Below, piece after piece: positions 57,553-64,000 of a stretch of DNA of 64,000 nt. The stretch spans positions 7,812,001-7,876,000 of the forward strand of contig WOAB01000619.1 in the NCBI GenBank assembly GCA_027886185.1, in the 5' to 3' direction. Position 1 is the stretch's first letter; each line of letters opens with the position of its first letter. The notes under the pieces were generated by a model, which worked only from the letters and a program-made list of their open reading frames with translations, made no database searches and had not been told where the DNA came from. The position numbers and the translations under genes are program-made. This DNA is from Rheum nobile. Its lineage: Eukaryota; Streptophyta; Magnoliopsida; Caryophyllales; Polygonaceae.

Positions 57553-57819
57553 GTGAAGCAATCGCCGCTCATATCCCAAACGTCTGCTTCATCTTCGCAG
57601 CCAGACATCCAAGCGTCGTTCAATTCTTCATCTACTTCTTCATCTTCTCGACCTTGTACTCAATCGTATTCCTCATCTTCTCGACTTTGTATCCAATTGT
57701 TTTCTTCACTTTCAACACTGGGATAATACATGTTGAATGTTGTGTTTGGATATGGAAGAGAAAGATTTGGGCGAGTGTATATATAGGGTGAAAATTATGC
57801 CGTTAGGAAAAAATGACCA

Positions 57820-58165
57820 TTTGTGCGTTAACAATTAACGCACAAACGGTCGGATTTTTAACGGCTAGTTTCTGGGCACATATGTGTGCGTTAACTTTTA
57901 ACGCACAGATGTGTGCATTAACAGTAAACGCACACATCTGTAATTGGGATGAATAGCCCAATTACAGGTCCATTCCATGCATATACGCTTGTGCGCACAC
58001 TTCTGTGCGTTAAGTCTTAACGCACATCTCTGTTGGGCTTTTTTTCGATTTTTTTCGATTTTTCCCCTTGTACTGCTAAGGTATACGCACATATCTGTAC
58101 TAATAATGTTAACGCACAATATAGTGTGCATTTAGACAGATTTTTGTGTGCACCTAGACAGACCC
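57820..58165 (-). repeat. MULE right terminal inverted repeat
   Basis: The inverted partner of 40387-40690. It contains repeated TGTGCGTTAA / TTAACGCACA palindromes at 57822-57845, 57883-57940 and 57999-58025. The acidic exon of the transposase starts about 90 bases inside, so the end probably contains its promoter. Confidence 0.85.
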
Positions 58166-59840
58166 TATTTAATGATAAACCAATCAGTGGGGCCTACAAA
58201 AGAGATAGTTGGTGATTTTACTCACCTTCTTGAAACTTTGGCAAGAGATTCTGCATTTGCACGTTTGAATTATGTAAGCTGGAAATATATGCATTTCATA
58301 GAAAAAATTTGGGAGTATGTTCAGGTAATTTATGTTCATTTGTTATTTTCATAGATTTAGATTATTGTCTATGCAAGTACTTATAAAATATCCTATCTAT
58401 TTCTGGTTTAGAAACAATTCTTACTTGAGGAACATGCAGAGAAGTACATTTTGAAGAATGTGAATGAAAAATGGAGGGTGCACAAAACAAGAATGGAGGA
58501 AAAATACTATAAAGAAAATGAAACCATGGAAGAAAGGTTAGCCAAGCGGCCTGAGCACATACCAGAAAATGAGTTTACAGAGTTGATGATTTTTTGGGAT
58601 TCAGAAACAACCAAGGTAAACATTTCTACATTTTTTCAAATACCATTTATATTATTTCGTTGATAATGGTGTTGTTTTCTTCCAAACTACAACAAAGAGT
58701 TACACTTTTACATGGTTATAAATAAGAAATAAGTAAGAAAAACAAAGTGAACCGGGAAAAGCAAGGTGATATGCATACTATGGGCCCATTATCATATGCC
58801 ATGTTGCAAGATGAAATGGTAAGCTTTTAGTATTATTTATAATTGTATTTTTCTATTAAAACAAATATTTATAATATGGTTTGATATTTTGTTTTCTGTT
58901 TTTATTACATAAACAAAATGATCCAAACAAGTAGGATCTATCGCAAGCAGATGTGTATATTGAATCTAGAAGCGAAAACCTGGGCGCACGTACCTTATGA
59001 CAAACAAGGAAACTCTAAAACATTGTGAGCTAAATTAATTCTCTTAAGCTTTTTATGGTCTCTTAAATATTAGTTACTAAAATACTATACTTGTTTTTTG
59101 TTGGTTTTGTATTGTTTGAAATGGGAGAAAATGAAAGCACTTAAAACCTTGGAGGATGGAAGCAGCCAAACTGATCCTTATTATGATGTCATTACTAAGG
59201 AGCATAGTGGGCGCTTGCGTATGTATGGACTAGGTGTCACGATGTCAAGTTTGAAGAGCAAGGATCCCAGGACCCCATACAAGATTCCTTCGGTGTTTCT
59301 CGATGGCATCACACAACAAATGGAAAAAACAGTTTCTGAACAAGTGGAGCAAAAACTCTCTTATATCATATCAAAGATACAAGAAGCCAATCAGGGAAGG
59401 AGTGTTCTTATACCTGACTTCCCTACAAGCCAAGAAAATGCATCTAGTTCTAATGCAATTCAACTAGGTGAGTTAGATTAATAATTTAAAGTCAAACCAT
59501 AAGCATGTTTGAGTTTCTTATCTATTTGTGTTGATTTTAGGGACTCTGTCGGTGAATTTGAGGGGACAAAAGCAATGTGAGTTGCTCAGTGGATGTGTAG
59601 AGAGGGACGATGTTACATGAAGGTATGTTTTCAAGTATTTCTTGAAGTTGTGCGTATCCATTCATTTCAGTTTTCTTTTGAATTACACTTATCAGTTGTT
59701 GGTGTTACTGTTGAGTGAAATTTGTTTGTAGATCCATTCATTGGTTATTTATATTTGTTTTGCAGGTTTTTGATTTTATTGGACAAGCAAGAAAACATGG
59801 ATATAGCTGTATAGGATTAACACGTCTACTTTTTAGGGTA
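58166..59840 (+). pseudogene. CACTA TNPA-like gene, 3' exons
   Basis: It resumes after the MULE duplication: LFN at 40380-40386 joins DKPISG here, the usual start of the Transposase_24 block. After a frameshift it reads PTKEIVGDFTHLLETLARDS and WKYMHFIEKIWEYV, then exons HAEKYILKNVNEKWRVHKTR, QADVYIESRS, and at 59128-59481 KALKTLEDGSSQTDPYYDVI plus FLDGITQQMEKTVSEQVEQK, a likely coiled coil. In CACTA elements this protein binds subterminal repeats. Several exon joins look intact (GT...AG) but at least one stop is present, so I call it defective. Confidence 0.72.
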
Positions 59841-60110
59841 ATGATACTTTGTATTTGGTCCATAATTTTGGTATATTAGCAGCTCTAGCTAACACTTGGT
59901 ATGTTAATCAGCACAAGCCAACTATTTATGGACTTGGTTTTTTGGTATAGTAGGTACACTTGGGCAAGATATGCACTAATATTGTACCCAACAAGTTTCT
60001 TATACAATGAATGAAATTTTAGTTTAAAATAGCATTTTTTAAGCAGGAAAAATATGTATATATATAATCAGCAAAAATAATTGTGGATATATATAATGCA
60101 TAAATATTCG
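59841..60110 (+). other. End of the CACTA TNPA-like gene
   Basis: AT-rich non-coding stretch between the last recognisable exon and the subterminal repeats. A direct repeat of tgtatatatataatcagca type is near 60055. Confidence 0.4.
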
Positions 60111-61303
60111 AAACCGCTGCAAATACGTTGCAAAAACATGAAACATACAACCGCTGTAATATAAACAAAACCAACTTTATTAGATTTCAACCAACCACTG
60201 CAAAAGGTTAACATAACCGCTCCAATAGGTAAGCAACGCTGCAATAGCTAACCATAATAACTGCAATAGGTCAACAAACCGCTGCAATAGGTAACTACAA
60301 CTAGGGGTGTTCATAATTATCCGATTCGGTCGATTCGATCCACTGATCCGTCGTTCCGATCCTAAAACATCCGAGTCCAGTGGAATACTATCTAAATCCG
60401 ATCTGATCCAGGAAATATTTCCGGATCACCGGATCAGATATGGATCGGGGCTAGATATCCGGTGGATATCCGGGGGTATGCCATTATTATAATCTGTATA
60501 TACAAATTAATACATTTTACCTGAAATTTTAAAATGCCAATGGTTTTCCCATTTTTATAAATGTGTAAACATTAATACTTTTCATTATGGATGAAAGTAT
60601 CGAAGTTTAGACATTTAAATATTATGTTTTGAACTCGAATTAGTGGACTTTGAAAGTATTTTTGTTGTTTTCCGATGGTTTGATTGAAATTGTATATTGA
60701 TTAAACTACTAAGTATTTTGTTTGAATTTATACCTTGAACATGTAGCTAATATAGTTGATGAATTATTAATTTATGATAATATTTTTAAAAACAAAATAA
60801 TTTTGTATGTTAATTTATATATAGATTGGATATTTAGGATATCCGATCCGATTCGAGGTTTTCGGATCAGATATCCGGGATTTTCGGATACGGATATCGA
60901 TTTCGGGATTTTTCATTTGAGGATATGCGATAAGCCGGATCGGATCAGATATCCGGTAATGAACAACCCTAACTACAACGACTGCAATGCCTAGCCATAC
61001 CGTTACAATAGTAAACACACCGCTGCAATAGCTAAACACAACGCTGCAATAGGTCACCAAATCCGCTGCAATAGGTGTTGTACAACCGCTGCATTAGATA
61101 ATATACTAGCGATTTCGTATCAAAAGAAGCGGTTATTGTATTGCTACAAACATCGTTGCCTTAGCTTATAAAACCGCTGCATCAGGTCTAATGCAGCGCG
61201 AGTAGATGAAGTGGTTAGAACCGCTACATTAGATGTAAGGCAACGGTATATGTACCTATTGTAGCGGTTCTGACCGCTTCCATAGGTCTTCATTACTCGA
61301 GTG
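60111..61303 (+). repeat. CACTA 3' subterminal repeats and terminus
   Basis: At least fourteen variants of accgctgcaatagg occur in 60113-60290 and 60980-61270, in the orientation opposite to the 5' end. They are split by an hAT MITE at 60302-60971. From 61170 on, some copies turn around (attgtagcggttc near 61258). The element ends actcgagtg at 61303, where LINE sequence resumes. Confidence 0.85.
60302..60971. mobile_element. hAT-type non-autonomous element
   Basis: A 670-bp insertion starting TAGGGGTGTTCAT and ending with the complement of TAGGGTTGTTCAT, flanked by the 8-bp duplication actacaac (60294-60301 and 60972-60979). An 8-bp duplication and a TAGGG ending are hAT features. Near both ends the text is full of ggatatccgg, gatccgatc and similar repeats. 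It has no transposase. Confidence 0.9.
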
Positions 61304-61717
61304 TGGAACATTGCCTTTTTTTTCATGTGAGCTTTGAATCTGATTTAGGTCACCTATTATAATGCAAGTTTTTTTATTGCTAAGATGTAGTTCTAAAATC
61401 TATGTCAGTGTCAGAATTCCAGTTTGTCTTTTTCTTATGGCGGTGCGTATGCAGAGATGATGAAGCATGTTTCGTCCTTCTCGAAGTCTTTGTATTCAAA
61501 GCTTATAAATCTTTTTTCTATGGTGTGTAGTATTAGTACTTCATTTTTTAGTTGGTGACTTTTCCATAAGACAATTATTCTTCAAGTGCATCCTATTGCA
61601 GACGCCACGACAATATTGTCAAAACCAGCCTTTTTCAACTGTTTGTCGCATGAGATTTTGTCGATTTTCGTTTCTACTAATGCTATGATTAGTACATGAT
61701 TACATAAGGTGTCTATG
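61304..61717 (-). pseudogene. LINE ORF2 5' portion, endonuclease
   Basis: Minus strand: IDTLCNHVLIIALVETKIDK with the catalytic Glu in VETKI, then KAGFDNIVVASAIG, FEYKDFEKDETCFIISAYAP and the start of IGDLNQIQSS. These are AP-endonuclease motifs of plant L1 elements. Upstream it is cut by the SINE cluster; downstream it continues at 30494 past the CACTA element. Several stops are present. Confidence 0.85.
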
Positions 61718-62076
61718 TGTAATACCTCAGCCACTTGGGCCGGCCCATCACAGGGCTGCAGCCCATACACCCCAACCCATCACTAGTAGCTCCAAGTCCA
61801 AGGCCTAGCTATTTCTAGCAGGTTGTTGGTGAGACTCGAACTCGAGACCTCACCCTTTAACAAGCGGCCAAAGCATTGCTTGTTACCAATTGTGCTGCAG
61901 CGCAATTGGTAACAAGCAATGCTTTGGCCGCTTGTTAAAGGGTGAGGTCTCGAGTTCGAGTCTCACCAACAACCTGCTAGAAATAGCTAGGCCTTGGGCT
62001 TGGAGCTACTAGTGATGGGTTGGGGTGTATGGGCTGCAGTCCTGTGATGGGCCGGCCCAAGTGGCTGAGGTATTAC
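61718..62076. mobile_element. SINE palindrome 1 (head to head)
   Basis: Two SINE copies meet at CTGCAG (61895-61900). Arms of about 179 bp are inverted copies with only about two or three mismatches by eye. Heads read caattggtaacaagcaatgc outward from the centre. Each arm has a B-box-like gagttcgagtct and the body ggatgggttgggg. The right arm continues into a tail aaaaaagtatacttt. Confidence 0.92.
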
Positions 62077-62460
62077 AAAAAAGTATACTTTATGTTGGTG
62101 TCTGACCTTGCCGACAACGGGCCTGACAGACACCCCGGCACTGCCATTCTTAACAGGCCTGCAGGCCGTGTACCCCAACCCTTCCCCCTCATTTGGGTAG
62201 GTTGTTGGTGAGAGTCGAACACGCGACCTCTCCACCCTTTATCAAGCGCCTAAGCACCTTGATACCAATTGCGCTGCAGCACAATTGGTAACAAGTGGGC
62301 GTTAGGCCGCTTGTTAAAGCGTGAGGTCTCGGGTTCGAGCCTTACGAACAACCTCCCAGCCATGGGGATTTGGTTGGGGTACATGGGCTGCGGCCCTTGG
62401 ATAGAGAAATGGCTGGCCCGATAAGGTCGGAGCCCCTCTCATTCAAAGTGTACTTTTTAT
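62077..62460. mobile_element. SINE palindrome 2 (head to head, unlike arms)
   Basis: The axis is at CTGCAG 62274-62279. The left arm (minus) resembles the SINE at 49112 (agagtcgaacacgcgacctc is its B-box side). The right arm resembles palindrome 1 (aacaagtgggcgttaggccg) and ends with aaagtgtactttttatat. The arms match only in the head and tail parts, so this pair is between two different subfamily copies. Confidence 0.85.
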
Positions 62461-62461
62461 A

Positions 62462-62841
62462 TAACACCCGCCACTGTGGAGCTCCTGACCTACAGGCCCA
62501 ACCATTCCCAACAGCACGCTGTTGACATGGACATGCAGCCCTAACACCCAACCCTTCCCCCATAAATGGGTAGGTTGTTGCCGCGAGGATTCGAACCTCC
62601 AACCTTTGATACAAAGATAAAGCCTTACCACTTGTATCACCAATTGTGCTGCAGCGCAATTGGTGATACAAGTGGTAAGGCTTTATCTTTGTATCAAAGG
62701 TCGGAGGTTCGAATCCTCGCGGCAACAACCTACCCATTTATGGGAGAAGGGTTGGGTGTTAGGGCTGTATGCCCATGTCAACAGTGTGCTGTTGGGAATG
62801 GCTGGGCCTGTAAGTCAAGAGCTCCACAGTGGCGGGTGTTA
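62462..62841. mobile_element. SINE palindrome 3 (head to head)
   Basis: The axis is at CTGCAG 62649-62654. Arms of about 190 bp are inverted copies with few mismatches and outer ends TAACACCCGCC / GGCGGGTGTTA. Each arm has a perfect B-box GGTTCGAATCC (right arm 62706-62716), the best polymerase III promoter match in the cluster, with a likely A-box tgatacaagtgg. The subfamily differs from palindrome 1 in body and tail. Confidence 0.92.
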
Positions 62842-62844
62842 CAC

Positions 62845-62901
62845 TATGTCAGTCCAGACATTTTTCTTTCACATGCCTCTGATATTCAGTGATATCTTCA
62901 T
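62845..62901 (-). pseudogene. LINE ORF2 start
   Basis: The minus strand from 62901 reads MKISLNIRGM, a stop, then KKNVWTDI, the usual MK-I-S-N-RG opening of plant L1 ORF2. It joins IDTLCNHV at 61717 once the SINE cluster is removed. The cluster is bounded by tatgt on both sides (61714-61718 and 62845-62849). Confidence 0.75.
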
Positions 62902-63197
62902 GTATAACTAACTTGGAGGGGATCATTGGTATTAGCCGCCTTGTTTTGTTAAATTAATTATGGTTTTGGCCATAAGTCCTATATGTATTATGTTTTCTAC
63001 TTGTTTGTTTGTGATTTTGCTCGATTTCCAGGGTGTTAATTGTTTCGAAATTTTGGGACTGTTATGTTGTTTTGTGATCAATTTTATTAGAGAATATACG
63101 AATTGGTTTTGTTTTGAGGTGTAGTGAGGATCCTTATTTGGTTTTGTAATGGTTAGTATTATTATATGACATTTAGATCGGTTGTTTATATTATTAT
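62902..63197. other. LINE upstream region
   Basis: No ORF supported on either strand. By position it would be the gap between LINE ORF1 and ORF2; I cannot see ORF1. Confidence 0.4.
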
Positions 63198-63894
63198 GGA
63201 AAAATAACTTGAAATAATATCAAATATCGCCTATGAACAAAAAATAATACGTACTTAAAAAATATAAAAACGTACCCGAATTATATCAATATTAATCCAA
63301 AATGGTATGGTCCATTTGTCCCGTGAAATCTCTGACGGAGATGCTGATGTGGCACTGGAAAACATGAATTGACAAAAAAAATTCACACATCAGCTCATTT
63401 GTATATTAAAAAAATAAAAATGGAAAAAGAAAAAATTAAAATCAAAATCAAAAGAATGAACTTCTTCAACAATTTGCATTTACTAAAGGAAGAACCAAAA
63501 AAACAGTCCCTCGAAGATGGCGCTCGAAGAGAAAGGTCCAAAAGTCAATCTCCGCCATCGTTGTAAAACTGATTGCTGAAATTTTAGGTTTGTGTTTCTG
63601 TAGACGCAAATTGCTGAAAAAGTTCATTCTGTAGATTTTGATTTTCTTTTTCTTTTCTCTTTATTCTTTTTTATTACTTTTTTTATTATATAAATGAGCT
63701 TATGTGTGAATGTTTTTTGCCAATTCATGTTTCTGGTACCACATCAGCATTTCAGCCGAAGATTTCACTGGAAAAATGGACCATATCATTTTGGGTTAAT
63801 ATTGACATAGTTCGGGTATATTTTTATAATTTTTAAAGTTCCTATTATTTTTGGTTTAAAGACAATACTTGATATTATTTAGAGTTATTTTTCC
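63198..63894. mobile_element. MULE-type MITE with about 250-bp inverted ends
   Basis: It starts GGAAAAATAAC and ends with the complement of the same, flanked by the 9-bp duplication tattattat (63189-63197 and 63895-63903). The arms match over long blocks such as caatattaa(t/c)ccaaaatg and atgctgatgtgg. The 180-bp centre holds a short ORF tail without a known domain. It fits a non-autonomous MULE with long ends. Confidence 0.9.
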
Positions 63895-63903
63895 TATTAT
63901 TAT

Positions 63904-64000
63904 ACTTGGTACGTAATTGTTTACCTTTTTTTGTCATTTACTTTTCCCATTTTCCATCGTGTGTTTATTTTTTCCAGTTTGGACCTAAATTTCTTCGTGT
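63904..64000. other. Window edge
   Basis: AT-rich DNA; nothing recognised. Confidence 0.4.

Larger units (their letters stand above)
54332..57731 (-). pseudogene. MULE transposase fused to an OTU cysteine protease
   Basis: Exon 1 (57731-57553) is acidic: MYYPSVESEENNWIQSREDE. After an intron comes a FAR1-type DNA-binding part (NPYVVSLTCDRYGEPRSGRL, CDCKFELYRC, HSTHNHML). The DDE core shows HVVIIDATYKTNKY, then after a small intron YDMPLVEIVGFTCT, then MPKAIMTDCKKALIKAI and LLCWVHIRNNIK. Then WLTPYKESIVRAWTDYTLHF, a SWIM-like CLGMPCVHNI and the basic GRPSGSKNK tail. The OTU-like domain follows: Cys in MDVRSDRHCGYRSL, then ALAKELRANRQLWEPI and, past a TAG at 54526-54524, His in HVGDHNHWIPIML. 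Stops and frameshifts (near 56300, 56075, 55700, 54748) make it non-functional now. It would cut the MULE ends; the protease role is unknown. Confidence 0.87.
40387..58165. mobile_element. Mutator-like element, 17.8 kb, carrying PMD, GRF and OTU domains
   Basis: The inverted ends match over more than 100 bp; for example atgcacactattttgtgcgt on the left equals the complement of the right side apart from one base. The flanking duplication is tatttaat. Contents: a Gly-rich 5' exon and plant mobile domain gene on plus (about 40804-52935), a GRF-type zinc-finger ORF on plus (53644-53970), and a MULE transposase with FAR1-type and OTU domains on minus (57731-54332). Secondary insertions are a solo LTR (41019-44114), an LTR plus SINEs (46727-49530) and a small LTR element (50290-52606). 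Without them the MULE is about 9.6 kb. Confidence 0.9.
30495..61303 (+). mobile_element. CACTA (En/Spm) transposon, 30.8 kb with nested elements
   Basis: It starts CACTACTACAA, a standard CACTA terminus. Both ends carry many copies of a roughly 13-bp motif (ctaatgcagcggt on the left, accgctgcaatag on the right), in inverted orientation, as expected for TNPA-binding subterminal repeats. It encodes a TNP2-type transposase (34105-37561) and a TNPA-like gene (39252-40386 joined to 58166-59840). The insertion is confirmed because LINE endonuclease sequence stops at 30494 and resumes at 61304. The right terminus is degenerate (ends GAGTG rather than TAGTG) and I see no 3-bp target duplication. About 18.4 kb of its length is the nested MULE plus an hAT MITE. 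Confidence 0.88.

Noticed and set aside
60113..61270. CRISPR-like short repeats
   Set aside because: The repeated 13-mers are degenerate, irregularly spaced and in a plant; they are CACTA subterminal repeats.
62649..62730. Possible tRNA gene
   Set aside because: B-box and A-box-like parts are good, but the acceptor stem and anticodon arm do not pair and the sequence continues into a SINE body.
62566..62892. ORFs in the SINE palindromes, almost identical on both strands
   Set aside because: The matching proteins on the two strands only reflect the palindrome.

Overview
This 64 kb window is repeat-dense intergenic DNA from a plant nuclear genome, probably a eudicot. It holds Ty3 and Ty1 LTR retrotransposons primed by initiator-Met tRNA, an L1-type LINE, tRNA-derived SINEs, a CACTA element, Mutator-like elements (MULEs), an hAT MITE and Helitron-type ends. 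I found no intact host gene. Host coding sequence appears only as fragments captured by transposons: an LRR receptor-kinase piece and a bZIP exon.

Left part (1-25.3 kb). A 10.9 kb Ty3/gypsy element with a Tekay-like C-terminus lies on the minus strand at 455-11347. It has two LTRs of about 2.37 kb, a 5-bp target duplication (aaagt), a primer binding site, a polypurine tract, an extra acidic ORF before gag, and a gag-pol broken by four in-frame stops and one frameshift. It sits inside older LTR-like DNA. It is followed on the plus strand by the 3' half of a decayed Ty1/copia (Sirevirus-like) element: an RNase H remnant, an env-like ORF remnant, a fourfold tandem array of about 1.1-kb units, and a probable 3' LTR that is itself split by a 2.6 kb solo LTR.

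Middle (25.3-30.5 kb). Two Helitron-type 5' ends and one 3' hairpin end are present. Inside the Helitron-like DNA is a 1.29 kb Pack-MULE (9-bp duplication) carrying parts of an LRR receptor-like kinase gene. Then comes an L1 LINE on the minus strand with RNase H, a truncated reverse transcriptase and the end of the endonuclease.

Right part (30.5-64 kb). The LINE is split in its endonuclease domain by a 30.8 kb CACTA element (30495-61303). The rest of the endonuclease and the ORF2 start lie at 61304-61717 and 62845-62901. The CACTA element carries a TNP2-type transposase gene, a captured bZIP exon, a second TNPA-like gene, and many copies of a subterminal CCGCTGCAATAGG-type motif. Its TNPA-like gene is split by a 17.8 kb MULE (40387-58165, TSD tatttaat). 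That MULE carries a plant mobile domain (PMD/MAIN-like) gene, a small GRF-type zinc-finger ORF, and an opposite-strand MULE transposase with a FAR1-type N-terminus fused to an OTU-type cysteine protease. The MULE genes are in turn broken by a solo LTR, an LTR+SINE composite, and a young 2.3 kb non-autonomous LTR element. Between the two LINE 5' pieces are three consecutive head-to-head SINE palindromes. A MULE-type MITE with 9-bp duplications closes the window.

The nesting gives a relative history: LINE first, then CACTA, then MULE, then the LTR elements and SINEs. The most unusual items are the multi-gene MULE and the SINE palindrome cluster.
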